This document shows, in pieces, positions 10,581 to 19,238 of a stretch of DNA of 64,000 nt. Source of the DNA: Lentzea alba (lineage in GTDB: Bacteria > Actinomycetota > Actinomycetes > Mycobacteriales > Pseudonocardiaceae); the NCBI RefSeq assembly GCF_011067745.1, contig NZ_JAAMPJ010000001.1, positions 1,474,829 to 1,538,828 on the forward strand. The letters run 5' to 3'. Under the pieces are notes generated by a model that did not search any database, was not told where the DNA came from, and was given only the letters and a program-made list of their open reading frames with translations. Within the stretch, counting starts at the first letter, position 1. Every line of letters begins with the position of its first letter. A program made the position numbers and the translations under genes.

Positions 10581-11026
10581 GCGTCTTCTCCCCTCACGAC
10601 GAGCATCGACTTGGCGGTGGTGACGAGCTCGCCGTCGACCGTGCTGATCTCGGTCCGCACGGTCACCATGTCGTTGCCCATGCGGGACGTGATGGCGTCG
10701 ACGTGCGCCACGCTGACGAGCTGGTCGCCCGCGGTGATGGGGCGGTGGTGCGTGAAGCTCTGGTCGCCGTGCACGACGCGGCTGTAGTCGAGCTTCAGCT
10801 CGGGGTCGAACATGACCGTCTCGTTCGTCTTCATCGCCACCACGATCGCGAACGTCGGCGGCGCGATGACGTCCCTGTGCCCCAACGCCTTCGCGGCTTC
10901 GGCGTCGCGGTAGGCCGGGCTGGTCGCACCGATGGCGTCGGCGAACTCGCGGATCTTCTCGCGGCTGACGTCGTACGGCTGCGACGGCGGATAACTACGT
11001 CCGATGAAGCTGGGGTCGAGAGGCAC
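10577..11026 (-). CDS. hadA: MaoC-family dehydratase partner subunit HadA (FAS1-type N-terminal dehydratase)
   Basis: 149 aa. N-terminal MaoC dehydratase-like domain: starts with DPSFIGRSYPPSQPYDVSREKIREFADAIG, then DVIAPPTFA and HGDQSFTHHRPITAGDQL. This subunit lacks the D-x4-H catalytic pair and supplies the acyl-substrate tunnel in HadAB. ATG start with rpmG and its terminator upstream. In an organism that may not make mycolic acids, the pair could serve other fatty acid or polyketide dehydration. Confidence 0.9.
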   Translation of the reverse strand: MPLDPSFIGRSYPPSQPYDVSREKIREFADAIGATSPAYRDAEAAKALGHRDVIAPPTFAIVVAMKTNETVMFDPELKLDYSRVVHGDQSFTHHRPITAGDQLVSVAHVDAITSRMGNDMVTVRTEISTVDGELVTTAKSMLVVRGEDA

Positions 11027-11042
11027 CCGAAGAGCCTATATG

Positions 11043-11080
11043 CGACGAGGCCCGCCCCAGGTGTGGGACGGGCCTCGTCG
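11043..11080 (-). terminator. Hairpin terminator after rpmG
   Basis: Strong stem CGACGAGGCCCG ... CGGGCCTCGTCG (arms 11043-11054, 11069-11080, inner stem extends) beginning 19 bases after the rpmG stop and before hadA. Confidence 0.65.
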
Positions 11081-11098
11081 AAAGTCTTCGCTACGCGC

Positions 11099-11263
11099 TC
11101 AGCGGGTTTCCTTGTGCGCGCGGTGCGTCTTGCAGTTCGGGCAGAACTTCTTGACCTCCAGGCGGTCCGGGTCGTTGCGCCGGTTCTTCCTGGTGATGTA
11201 GTTCCGGTGCTTGCACTCCTCGCACGCGAGGGTGATCTTCGGGCGTACGTCGGTTGCAGCCAC
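11099..11263 (-). CDS. rpmG: 50S ribosomal protein L33 (zinc-binding type)
   Basis: 54 aa with GTG start ([20 protein letters not shown]...). It carries two CxxC pairs (CEEC and CPNC), so it is the zinc-binding C+ form of L33; the core [20 protein letters not shown] is the family signature. Many actinobacteria keep both C+ and C- paralogs under Zur control; no Zur box was identified here. The gene is located between tRNA-Met and hadA as in mycobacteria. Confidence 0.95.
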   Translation of the reverse strand: MAATDVRPKITLACEECKHRNYITRKNRRNDPDRLEVKKFCPNCKTHRAHKETR

Positions 11264-11356
11264 GGTCCTTGCCTTCCTGAGAGCTCTGCGAACCCCGTAA
11301 GTCCCAGTCCGGGCTTACCGTCTGGCGGGGCGGGCAACGTCGCTGCCCGGGGGTGT

Positions 11357-11371
11357 GGGGGCTTGGCCCCC
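11357..11371. repeat. Small G/C hairpin element between tRNA-Met and rpmG
   Basis: GGGGGC-ttg-GCCCCC, followed by CAAAAT. Could end the tRNA-Met transcript (on the minus strand it is preceded by ATTTTG, so it has no T-run downstream) or be a dispersed intergenic element; compare 4354-4370. Confidence 0.4.
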
Positions 11372-11430
11372 AAAATCATGCGGAGCGAGGACGGTCGGCG
11401 CTTTCCGCCGACAGACCCCACCCACTCGCG

Positions 11431-11503
11431 TAGCGGTGGCCGGACTTGAACCGGCGACACAGCGATTATGAGCCGCTTGCTCTACCAACTGAGCTACACC
11501 GCT
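11431..11503 (-). tRNA. tRNA-Met (CAT anticodon)
   Basis: Minus-strand cloverleaf: acceptor AGCGGTG/CACCGCT, D-arm GTAGCTCAGTTGGTAGAGC, anticodon loop CTCATAA (CAT), T-arm CCGGTTCAAGTCCGG. A pairing first base (A1-T72) marks it as elongator rather than initiator tRNA. Discriminator A; CCA not encoded. Confidence 0.95.
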
Positions 11504-11545
11504 TTACACAACTACAGCCGCAGCGCTCAGCACTGCGGCCAGTAG

Positions 11546-11621
11546 TGGAGCCCCTTTACGGAATCGAACCGTAGACCTTCTCCTTACCATGGAGACGCTC
11601 TGCCGACTGAGCTAAAGGGGC
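11546..11621 (-). tRNA. tRNA-Thr (GGT anticodon)
   Basis: Minus-strand cloverleaf with acceptor GCCCCTT/AAGGGGC, D-arm TTTAGCTCAGTCGGCAGAGC, anticodon loop ATGGTAA (GGT), T-arm with GGTTCGATTCC. Discriminator T followed by an encoded CCA (11546-11548), unlike the neighbouring tRNA-Met and tRNA-Trp. Thr-Met-rpmG order is conserved in actinobacteria. Confidence 0.95.
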
Positions 11622-11696
11622 TTGCTCTTTCGTTCTTGCTGAGCTGTGGAGAACTCTACAACACGCGGCAACCAAGAACGAAATCCGGGGGTGCCT

Positions 11697-14303
11697 CTAG
11701 TGCACCAAGGTGAGCACCGTCTCATCGCGAGCACCCCTGACCTGCACCGTTCGGGCGCGCAGCCACGCCTCGAAGCGGTCCTCGGACAGCGGACGAGAGA
11801 TCAGGTAGCCCTGGGCCACATCGCACCCCATGCCCACGAGTTGATCGCGAGCGGCGTCGTCCTCCACGCCCTCGGCGACGACGACGAGGCCGAGCGAGTG
11901 CCCGAGCTCGACGATCGACCGGACCACGGCCATGTCACCGAGATCCGTGCCCATCCCGAGCACGAACGACTTGTCGATCTTCACCTCGTCCACCGGCAGC
12001 TGCCGCAGGTACGCGAGCGACGAGTAGCCGGTGCCGAAGTCGTCGACCGCCAGCACGACACCGATCGCGTGCAGGCGCCGCAGCACCGGCAGAGCGCGCT
12101 CGGGGTCGGCCATGACGCCCGACTCGGTGAGCTCGAAGGTCAGCAGCCCGGACGGCACGTCGTGGCGTTCCAGGGCGGCCGACACGCGGTTCGGGAAGTC
12201 CTCGTCGCCCAGCGTCCGCACGGACAGGTTGACCGCGATGGACATCCGCAGCCCGCGGTCGAGCCAGCGGCGCACGCGTTCCAGCGCCCGGTCCATCACG
12301 AAGTCGGTCAGCACGTCCACCAGGCCAGTGGCCTCGACGGCGGGCACGAACTCGTCCGGGTCGACGCGGCCGAACTCCGGATGTGTCCAGCGCACCAATG
12401 CTTCCGCGCCTACGACCTGACGGGACGGCAGCGCCACCTTCGGCTGGTAGTGCACGGAGATCTGCCCGGTCTCGACGGCCTGGCGGAACTGCGTCACGAG
12501 CTGGAAGCGGCGCAGGAACAGGTGCCCCATCGAAGGCGCGTAGGCCTTCACCGGCGTGCCTTCCGACGTCGCGCGCACGGCGACGTCCGCCCGCTGCAGC
12601 AACGCGTCCGGGTCCGGGTCCTCGGTCTCGGAGTCCGCTTTGGACGCATAGCCGACAACGGCGGAGGCCTCGACGGTCAGGCGATCGACGGGATACGGCA
12701 CGGAAAGCCCGGCGCGCAGCCGTTCGGCGATCTCGTGGGCGGACGCGGCACGGGTGTCGTCGAGGTACGCGGCGAACGCGCCACCTTCCAAGCGCGCGAG
12801 CGGCACGTCGGCTCCGAGTGCGTCGCGCAGCCGGCGTCCGGCGGCGACGACCATGCGGTTGCCCCAGGCCTGGCCCAGCGCATCAGAAACCGTCGACAGG
12901 ATGTCGAGGTCGATGCGCAGCACCACTCCCTTCTGGGACTCGCGCAACGGCTCGGCGCACGCTTCGCGCAGGCCCGGCCGGTTCAGCAGACCGGTCAGCG
13001 GGTCGTGGTAGGCGTCGTGCCGCAGGCGGGCCAGCAGCCGCCGGTTGTCGACGGCCGTCGCGAGGTGCGAGGCCAGCGTGCGCAGGAGCTGGATGTCCGC
13101 CTTGCCGAAACCGCGCCAGCGGGACAGCCGGTCGTGCGCCTCGACCGCGCCGAGCAGCTGGGTCGCGCCGCGCAACGGGACGACCAGCGCTTCCTGCGCG
13201 TCCCGGCGCAGCAGGGCCTCCGTGACGTCCTCGGTCGCGTCGGCCACGCGGTAGTAGCGGACGTGCGTGCCGGGCAGTTGCAGGACCGGGTCCTCGCGCA
13301 CGGCCCGCGGGTCGGTCGCGGTCATCTCGTCGGGCAGCGGTTCGCCGGCGACGAGGGTGATCATGGCTTCTTGCGGGTCGGTGCGCAGGCGCAGCACGAC
13401 CCGGTTGGCGTTGAGCTGCTCGCGGATGCGCTCCGCGATGAGCTGCCACTCGTCCTCTTCCACGCCCGTGGTGAGGTCGTCGTCGGGCTGGTGCGGTCCG
13501 GTGCCGTGCTGTCCCGACCTCGCGACGCGGAGGCTGACCTCGCTCAACGCCTCCAGGTCGCGCTGTTCGCGCAGCAGCCCGGAGTAGGCGAGGTAGGTGG
13601 CCACGATCCCGGCGAGCACCAGGATGATCAGGACGCCGCCCCACGCGGTGGTGGAGACGATCTGGAAGCCGACGAGACCGGCCGAGGTGTTCAGCAGCGC
13701 CACGACCAGCGTCTGGAGCACGAGACGCACGCTGTTGCCGACGCGCATCGACTTGCCCATGAGCCGCAACGCGCACAGGCCCAGCACGCTCGCGAGCAGC
13801 GGCACGGTGATCGTGCCGACGAAGGCACCCGCCCAGAACGGTCCGCCCTCGCCGATCATCCGCTTCACGGCCTCCGCGGCCGCGAACGCCACGGAGATCT
13901 CCATGAACATGAGGCCCGCGTTGTAGACGGCGCGGTCCAGGATCCGCCGGCCGAGCAACGTGCCCACGCCCGCGACCACGTGCGCGGCGAGCACCACCTC
14001 GAACGGGGCCACCAACAGGCCCAGGACCAGCGGAATCTCGGTGAAGGAGATCGTCCACGCGACGCCGCTGCGGACGTCGACGTTGATGGCGAGCTGTTCC
14101 GCCAGCAGGAAGCCGACGACGAGAAGGGGCCCGATCCAGAAGAGGGAGGTGGTCTCCTTCTCCGGCAGCCAGGCCGCGACCATGCCCGCGCAGACGACAC
14201 CGGCCACCAGGAGGGTGACGGCGAACGCGCTGAACGCGCGGTTGGTCGACTTGGCCGACCAGGCGGCCGAGTCCGACACGGGGGCCGACGCTCGGTCGGA
14301 CAT
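11697..14303 (-). CDS. Membrane GAF-GGDEF-EAL protein; c-di-GMP phosphodiesterase with degenerate GGDEF
   Basis: 868 aa from the ATG at 14303 (GAGGAGG 4 bases upstream). Layout: six to seven transmembrane helices (about 20-225), a GAF-like domain (about 260-410), a GGDEF domain (about 440-590), and an EAL domain (about 610-855). The GGDEF active-site strip reads RLEGGAFAAYLDD, so cyclase activity is unlikely. The EAL domain keeps its key motifs: GAEALVRW, NLS, ELTES, VDDFGTGYSSL, KIDKSF, AEGVE and QGYLISRP, so phosphodiesterase activity is likely, with the GGDEF perhaps a GTP sensor. Stand-alone gene. Confidence 0.93.
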   Translation of the reverse strand: MSDRASAPVSDSAAWSAKSTNRAFSAFAVTLLVAGVVCAGMVAAWLPEKETTSLFWIGPLLVVGFLLAEQLAINVDVRSGVAWTISFTEIPLVLGLLVAPFEVVLAAHVVAGVGTLLGRRILDRAVYNAGLMFMEISVAFAAAEAVKRMIGEGGPFWAGAFVGTITVPLLASVLGLCALRLMGKSMRVGNSVRLVLQTLVVALLNTSAGLVGFQIVSTTAWGGVLIILVLAGIVATYLAYSGLLREQRDLEALSEVSLRVARSGQHGTGPHQPDDDLTTGVEEDEWQLIAERIREQLNANRVVLRLRTDPQEAMITLVAGEPLPDEMTATDPRAVREDPVLQLPGTHVRYYRVADATEDVTEALLRRDAQEALVVPLRGATQLLGAVEAHDRLSRWRGFGKADIQLLRTLASHLATAVDNRRLLARLRHDAYHDPLTGLLNRPGLREACAEPLRESQKGVVLRIDLDILSTVSDALGQAWGNRMVVAAGRRLRDALGADVPLARLEGGAFAAYLDDTRAASAHEIAERLRAGLSVPYPVDRLTVEASAVVGYASKADSETEDPDPDALLQRADVAVRATSEGTPVKAYAPSMGHLFLRRFQLVTQFRQAVETGQISVHYQPKVALPSRQVVGAEALVRWTHPEFGRVDPDEFVPAVEATGLVDVLTDFVMDRALERVRRWLDRGLRMSIAVNLSVRTLGDEDFPNRVSAALERHDVPSGLLTFELTESGVMADPERALPVLRRLHAIGVVLAVDDFGTGYSSLAYLRQLPVDEVKIDKSFVLGMGTDLGDMAVVRSIVELGHSLGLVVVAEGVEDDAARDQLVGMGCDVAQGYLISRPLSEDRFEAWLRARTVQVRGARDETVLTLVH

Positions 14304-14349
14304 CCAGCCTCCTCGTCGGCCTGGGGCGGGGGAACCTCTAGGCGTGACT

Positions 14350-14382
14350 GAGGGGTCCCGCACTTGGCGATCAGGACCCCTC
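14350..14382 (-). terminator. Hairpin between phzF remnant and GGDEF-EAL gene
   Basis: Perfect 9-bp inverted repeat GAGGGGTCC/GGACCCCTC (14350-14358, 14374-14382) located 47 bases upstream of the GGDEF-EAL start. May be the terminator of the former phzF-like gene or part of the leader. Confidence 0.45.
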
Positions 14383-14464
14383 CACAGGGGCACCAATGTA
14401 CCCCGCTCGGGGGACGAAATGGCAGGTCGAGCACCCCGTGTGACTTCGATTCACCCAGACGTGG

Positions 14465-15039
14465 TTAGCCGCTCAGGCGTCCTCGGAGCACCGTCACGGC
14501 CCGCCAGGAGAGCAGTACACGATCTTGGGCGAGGGTGGTCCCGACGAACCCGCCGCGCGGCGACGCCCGCTCCGCCAGCAGGTCAGCGCGCTGGAGCCGA
14601 GGCACCCACCAGGACGCCAGCGTGCAGTGGGCCGATCCGGTGACGAGGTCCTCCTGGATGCCGACCGCCGGGCGAAAACAGCGACTCACGACGTCAGATT
14701 CACCGTCGCCAATCGCCGTCACGATTACTCCGCGTGACGGGATTGTGTCAGTCCTTGGACATCAGGTCGCAAGGAACGGACCTCGGCGGCGCTTCCCAAC
14801 TCGATCAGGTAGTCGAAGCGCCCACGTGAGACGGACTTGATCGTCGCATGTGGCAGCGCCTCTGCTAGACCGATTGGCGGGTCAGTCAACTCTGGAGGGT
14901 CCGCCGGGAAGTCCATCAGGACCCATCCATCGTCATTGGTGCATGTGAGCACCCCACTACGCGTGGTGAACCCCTGCTCGCCGCCTAGCACATGAGCGGC
15001 GGCGAGGGTGGCGTGTCCGCACAAGTCGACCTCGGCCAT
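14465..15039 (-). pseudogene. Decayed PhzF-family isomerase gene
   Basis: Two adjacent reading frames together spell a PhzF (phenazine biosynthesis-like isomerase) protein. Fragment 1 (15039-14725) carries the family motif EVDLCGHATLAAAHVL; fragment 2 (14722-14465) carries GDGESDVVSRCF and GIQEDLVTGSAHC, the second conserved site. The first frame ends in TAA at 14725, while one base shift near 14740 restores ...RGVIVTAIGDGE. The usual N-terminal ~45 residues are also missing: the divergent GNAT gene starts 15 bases away. So there are at least two lesions. About 190 of a normal ~280 residues remain. Confidence 0.8.
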
Positions 15040-15053
15040 GCTCAGATGGGGCC

Positions 15054-15872
15054 GTGACCGAGATTTTCTCTTACCGCGAGACAGATCCGGACTCCCTCAT
15101 GCCCACGTGGGGAGCACTGCGCACGCACGGCCTCAACTGGCACCCCGGCTGGGACCTGCCCGCGCTGCTCGACGAGTGGGAGCCCCAGCTCACCGGCCTG
15201 GACGACCCGGACACCGCGGCGATCGTGACGCTGCCGAGCCACGAGACCAGCGACGCGCTTCCGTTGGTACGACACGGTTTCGCGCCGCTCGTCGTGGTCG
15301 CCGAACGCCTTGCACAGCGCGTGGCACCGCAACGGCCGTCCGATGTGCACGTCCGGCCGGCGACGCACGCCGATCTGGACGTCGCAGTCGAGTTGAACCT
15401 GGAGACCATTCGGTACGACGCCGCGTTCGGGATGGTCAACGAACGCCCGAACAGCGCGCAGCACCTGCGCACCGCGCTCGCCGAGGTGCTCGACCGCGAC
15501 CACGAGGCGATGTGGCTCGCCGTTCGCGACGACACGCCCGTCGGCATGCTTCACGTCGACATGCCGACGGACGCGGGGTGGATGGAGCGGTACGCGGAAG
15601 CCCGCCCGTTCGCCTACCTCGGCCACCTCGGCGTGCGTCCGGACGTTCGCGGCGGCGGTGCGGGCAGCGCGCTCGTGGCGCACGTCCACGACGTGCTGGA
15701 CCGGGCCGGCGTGGCGTCGACGCTGCTCCACCACGCCCTGCCGAACCCGCGCTCGACGCCGTTCTGGTACTCGCACGGCTACCGGCCGCGCTGGACGCTG
15801 TGGGTTCGCCGCCCGGCTCTGCGCTCGTCCTCCGGCGTGTCTTCGCGACCCGAACGGCCTAGTGGGACATGA
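15054..15872 (+). CDS. GNAT family N-acetyltransferase
   Basis: 272 aa, GTG start. The C-terminal half (about 100-245) is a GNAT domain: acetyl-CoA loop LGHLGVRPDVRGGGAGSALV (R/Q-x-x-G-x-G/A) and the downstream FWYSHGYRPRWTLWVRR typical of the last strands. The N-terminal ~95 residues resemble a degenerate second GNAT lobe. Substrate unknown. The coding region starts 14 bases from the phzF remnant on the other strand and probably removed or replaced that gene's start. Confidence 0.85.
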   Translation: MTEIFSYRETDPDSLMPTWGALRTHGLNWHPGWDLPALLDEWEPQLTGLDDPDTAAIVTLPSHETSDALPLVRHGFAPLVVVAERLAQRVAPQRPSDVHVRPATHADLDVAVELNLETIRYDAAFGMVNERPNSAQHLRTALAEVLDRDHEAMWLAVRDDTPVGMLHVDMPTDAGWMERYAEARPFAYLGHLGVRPDVRGGGAGSALVAHVHDVLDRAGVASTLLHHALPNPRSTPFWYSHGYRPRWTLWVRRPALRSSSGVSSRPERPSGT

Positions 15873-15985
15873 TCTACCCGTTCACACAAGCGAAGAACCC
15901 AAACGAACCCGTACTTGTGGAACGAATCCGGCCTCTATTTCGACAAAGGGGTAGCGGATTCGGACACCACACCTGGGGGGTCGAA

Positions 15986-16222
15986 ATGGAACTCAGCGGA
16001 AGAGCGAGAGCGATGCTGCGGGCGGTCGCCGCGGGTCGTGCCGAGGTCACCGGCGGCACGGAACCCGACCTGTACGTCGACGGACTGCCCTGCTGCGACC
16101 AAATGGCGACGCACGACCTCGTGCACGCGGGCCTGCTGCGCCCCACGCAGCCGACGAGTTTCGGGCGGCGCGTCTGCGCGGAACTGACCGACGACGGCCG
16201 GGCAGCGCTGGCCGCCAGTTGA
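15986..16222 (+). CDS. Small protein of unknown function
   Basis: 78 aa from the ATG at 15986 preceded by GGGGGGTCGAA; the frame is open further upstream but without a plausible start. Sequence MELSGRARAMLRAVAAGR... CCDQMATHDLVHAGLLRP... ELTDDGRAAL looks like a small winged-helix fold (recognition helix plus an ELTxxGRAAL wing, as in MarR/PadR proteins), but it is too short to assign. It carries a CC pair in the middle. No close partner gene. Confidence 0.6.
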   Translation: MELSGRARAMLRAVAAGRAEVTGGTEPDLYVDGLPCCDQMATHDLVHAGLLRPTQPTSFGRRVCAELTDDGRAALAAS

Positions 16223-16281
16223 CCGGCGTGTTGATCGCCCAATGATCGAACATCTGTTCGACATGGGGTATGCTCCGCGCT

Positions 16282-16325
16282 GAAGCCGGCACGCAAGAGA
16301 GAGGAAGCTCTTGCGCGCCGGCTTC
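16282..16325 (-). terminator. Hairpin terminator after the AhpD-like gene
   Basis: Long stem GAAGCCGGC-acGCAAGAG ... CTCTTGC-gcGCCGGCTTC (16282-16325), 9 bases past the minus-strand stop at 16334. It may also end the plus-strand small gene. Confidence 0.7.
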
Positions 16326-16333
16326 AACCTTCT

Positions 16334-16759
16334 TCAGGCCACTTTCTGCTGCGTGGCCACGTTGAGGCGGTTCCAGACGTTGATCGCGGAGATGGCGACC
16401 GTGAGCCCCGCGAGCTGTGCCTCGTTCCAGTGCTTCGCGGCCTCGTTCCACACGTCGTCGCTCACGTGCACGTGTGTCATCTCCTCGGCGAGCGCGAACG
16501 CCGCCTTCTCCGCGTCCGTGTAGTACGGCACGTCCCTCCAACCGGCCACGGAGTAGACGCGCTCGTCGGTCTCGTTCGCCTTGCGCAGCAGCTTGCTGTG
16601 GTAGTCGATGCAGACCCCGCAGCTGTTGATCAGGCTGACCCGGAGGTAGACCAGCTCCAGGAAGTTCTTGTCCAGCCCGGTCTTCTCCGCGGCCTCGGAC
16701 AGCCCCAACAGCGCCTGCATGGCACCGGGCACGGACATCATGGGGTTGGCGATCCTCAT
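16334..16759 (-). CDS. Carboxymuconolactone decarboxylase / AhpD-like family protein
   Basis: 141 aa from ATG 16759 (GGGAG 8 bases upstream; an in-frame ATG at 16780 is an alternative). The AhpD core is present: ELVYLRVSLINSCGVCIDYHSK contains the E...CxxC...H pattern of the peroxidase/disulfide-reducing site. Such proteins act as alkylhydroperoxidases or lactone decarboxylases. It lies 83 bases downstream of the SDR gene on the same strand, suggesting a two-gene redox operon. Confidence 0.9.
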   Translation of the reverse strand: MRIANPMMSVPGAMQALLGLSEAAEKTGLDKNFLELVYLRVSLINSCGVCIDYHSKLLRKANETDERVYSVAGWRDVPYYTDAEKAAFALAEEMTHVHVSDDVWNEAAKHWNEAQLAGLTVAISAINVWNRLNVATQQKVA

Positions 16760-16842
16760 CTTCGTTCTCCCTGTCTTCATCGTCTTCTGCCCTCTCGACC
16801 CGGCGGGCGACGGATGTGTGACAGGTAGTTCGAAGATTTTTT

Positions 16843-17601
16843 CTACGCGCTCACGCCCTGCCCCAGGCCACCGTCGACGGGCAGGTCCGCGCCGGTGGTG
16901 AAGGTCGCCTCGAAGGCCAGGAACAGCACGGCGGCCGCGACCTCGTTCGCGGTGCCGTGGCGCTTGAGCGGCGTGATCTCGTCGCCCTGCTGTTTGAACA
17001 CGTCCAGAACGTCCTGTGGCACACCGGTCACACCCATGGACGGCGTGTCGATGAAGCCGGGGCTGACCACGTTGACCCGGATGCCGCGGGGCGCGAGCTC
17101 GGCCGCGAAGGACCTGCCGAACGACCGCACCGCCGCCTTCGCCCCCGAGTAGGCGCTCATCCCCTTCGCGCCGCCGGTCTGCGCGATCGAGGTGGTGAAG
17201 ATGATCGATCCGCCTTCGTTGATGAGCGGCGCCAGCTTCTGAGCGGTGAAGAACGCGCCCTTGGTGTTCACGTCGAACGTGTGGCCGTAGTCCTCCTCGG
17301 TGACGTCCTGGATCTCGCGCAGCGTCGCGTGGCCGACGTTGATGAAGAGCAGGTCGATGGTTTGAAGTCGTTGCGCTACTTCGGTTTTGAGGTTGGCGAT
17401 GTCGGTCAGGCTCGCCGCGTCGGAGGCGATGGCGTGTGCCTTGACGCCCTCGGCCTTCTCCGTCGTGCGGCCGGTCAGCAGCACCTCGGCGCCGCCTTCG
17501 ATCAGCTTGTCCACCACCGCGCGGCCCATGCCGTGCGTGCCGCCGGTGACGACGGCCTTCTTCCCCAAGTAGTTCTTTTCCTGGATCCCCATGCTTTTCA
17601 T
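16843..17601 (-). CDS. Short-chain dehydrogenase/reductase
   Basis: 252 aa SDR. NAD(P)-binding TGGTHGMG near the N-terminus, [10 protein letters not shown] after strand 2 (suggests NADP), NVGHA in place of NNAG, catalytic Ser in TTSIAQTGG and Y-x3-K in AYSGAKAAV, and the PGFIDTP motif. Start could be at 17601 or three codons later (MGIQEKN); no strong ribosome site. Likely cotranscribed with the AhpD-like gene; substrate unknown. Confidence 0.9.
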   Translation of the reverse strand: MKSMGIQEKNYLGKKAVVTGGTHGMGRAVVDKLIEGGAEVLLTGRTTEKAEGVKAHAIASDAASLTDIANLKTEVAQRLQTIDLLFINVGHATLREIQDVTEEDYGHTFDVNTKGAFFTAQKLAPLINEGGSIIFTTSIAQTGGAKGMSAYSGAKAAVRSFGRSFAAELAPRGIRVNVVSPGFIDTPSMGVTGVPQDVLDVFKQQGDEITPLKRHGTANEVAAAVLFLAFEATFTTGADLPVDGGLGQGVSA

Positions 17602-17644
17602 GCTGGTTCGGCCACTGGCGAGCCGACAAGTACCCACTATTTTG

Positions 17645-18472
17645 TCAGGTACCCACTTCTTGGTAAGGATCCAGCAGGCGCTCTGCCCACCGCGGCAGTT
17701 CGTGCCCGCGGGCCGCTTCCCGGAGACGGACCCGGAGCGGTCCGGGCAGGCGAGCCACGTCCAGCCGTTGCCTGATCCTGCTGTTGCCCAGGAGCAACAG
17801 GCGCGCCGCACCCTTGTCATGACGTTGATCGGCCTGGGGATCCTGGAGTGCGGCGATGATCTCCGCGATCGGTGTCTCGCGCAGGACGAGGCCCGGAACG
17901 TCCTCGTACGGCGGGTGCTTCGAACCCCTGCCGACGCCGGCCGAGTTCCACGCCAGCAGTTGCAGCACACGGGTCACGGGGTCGACGACCTGCATCCGCT
18001 CGCGCGCCCGGACCACGCGGCTGGAGTCGGCGGGCGTCTCGAAGTGGCCGACCAGATCCCCGGCCATCTCCTCCAGCGCGGGAGGCATGGCCGCGATCCA
18101 GGCCAGGCGCTCCGGCCGTTCGCTGTTGCTGAGCAACACGCCAGGCAGGCCGTGCTCCTTCAACCAGCGCAACAGCACCAGGCCGTCCGCGAGCTCCGCG
18201 TTGCCGCTCTGCCACTGCCAGGCAATCGAGACGCCGTGGTGGAGTACGACCACGGTGAGCAGTTCACCTTGCGCGTCGAGGAACTCGAACCGAACCTGGC
18301 CGCGGCACGCGCACACGTAACCCGGCAACGACTCGACCTTCATCGCCGCGCGCAACCGATCGCGGTCCTCTTCTCGAGACAGGTCGACGAGCGCCTCGCC
18401 GTACCACTCGATCTCGGCGACGCGGACGCTCGCGGCGGCGCGCAGCACGTCGTCCAGCGCGGTGAGCGTCAC
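17645..18472 (-). CDS. Conserved hypothetical protein coupled to a PP2C-like phosphatase
   Basis: 275 aa, no transmembrane or signal segment, rich in leucine and arginine. I do not recognise a family. A tryptophan/tyrosine-rich start ([16 protein letters not shown]) and [13 protein letters not shown] suggest a compact beta domain followed by helices. GTG start overlaps the stop of the upstream phosphatase-like gene (GTGA), so the two proteins are made together and may act on each other, for example as substrate or scaffold. Confidence 0.8.
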   Translation of the reverse strand: MTLTALDDVLRAAASVRVAEIEWYGEALVDLSREEDRDRLRAAMKVESLPGYVCACRGQVRFEFLDAQGELLTVVVLHHGVSIAWQWQSGNAELADGLVLLRWLKEHGLPGVLLSNSERPERLAWIAAMPPALEEMAGDLVGHFETPADSSRVVRARERMQVVDPVTRVLQLLAWNSAGVGRGSKHPPYEDVPGLVLRETPIAEIIAALQDPQADQRHDKGAARLLLLGNSRIRQRLDVARLPGPLRVRLREAARGHELPRWAERLLDPYQEVGT

Positions 18473-19146
18473 CGTTCGAGATAAACGACGGTCGCGTCGT
18501 CAGAAACCTTCGTGCGCGGCCATTCAACGGCCTTGACGTCCTCTTTTTCGACCTGTCGCATTTTGCGGATCAGATCGTCCGGCCCGTTCGCCGCCATCAG
18601 TTCGAGCGCCTTGGGCCAATCGAAGAGACCGAACAGGTCAACGGCCCGTGCAGCGCCGTCGGAGAGGACCGCGACACGGCGCACGTCCTGCACCGGAATC
18701 TCACCTGTGAGCGCATGCTCAACGTCCGAGGGCTTCGCACCGGCCGTGCGGTTCGTCTGCGTGTCGCTCACGACGTGCAGCTCGCGCTTGGTGTCCACCA
18801 CGACCGTGGCATCACCCAGCACCAAGTACCGCAACACGTCGTCCTTGATCTGCACCATCGCGATCGCCACGCTGGGCGAGCCAGGGTGGTCGAGGTCGCA
18901 GGTGCCGGAGTGCAGCTCAGCAGCCTGCTTGATGGCCTCGGTCAACGCCGGGGCCGGACCGAGGTGCGCGAACCGCAGCAGTTCCGCGGCCAGCTGGTCG
19001 GCGAACCAGCCGACGCCGTGCTCGCAGCCGGTCTCCGGTTTCGCCGTCACACCGTCGAGCACGGCGAGCAGGTTCGGCCCGACCAGCGCGCGATCCTCGC
19101 TGGGCGCCGTGGTTCTGCCGGCCTCGGTGGCCATCTGCGTGCGCAT
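18469..19146 (-). CDS. PP2C/PPM-family-like protein phosphatase
   Basis: 225 aa. Pattern of a compact PP2C fold: N-terminal SEDRALVGPNLLAVLDGVTAK (the D-R and D-G acidic metal sites), a central LVLGDATVVV (the GD motif), AVLSDGAARAV, and a C-terminal [12 protein letters not shown] (the final metal-binding Asp). Together these match bacterial PPM Ser/Thr phosphatases that drop the long linkers. ATG start with GAGGGGG upstream. A kinase partner is not in the window. Confidence 0.8.
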   Translation of the reverse strand: MRTQMATEAGRTTAPSEDRALVGPNLLAVLDGVTAKPETGCEHGVGWFADQLAAELLRFAHLGPAPALTEAIKQAAELHSGTCDLDHPGSPSVAIAMVQIKDDVLRYLVLGDATVVVDTKRELHVVSDTQTNRTAGAKPSDVEHALTGEIPVQDVRRVAVLSDGAARAVDLFGLFDWPKALELMAANGPDDLIRKMRQVEKEDVKAVEWPRTKVSDDATVVYLER

Positions 19147-19238
19147 GGAGATCCCCCTCGGTCGCGTACTTCGGTACGTCCTCGGTACAGCCGTCGGGAA
19201 ACTCCGGTTCGAGTCGGACCCGACCCGCCAACACTACA

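Noticed and set aside
11646..14351. Very long open frame (901 codons) on the plus strand opposite the GGDEF-EAL gene
   Set aside because: Arginine/histidine-rich antisense shadow caused by high third-position GC; no domain, and the minus strand carries clear motifs.
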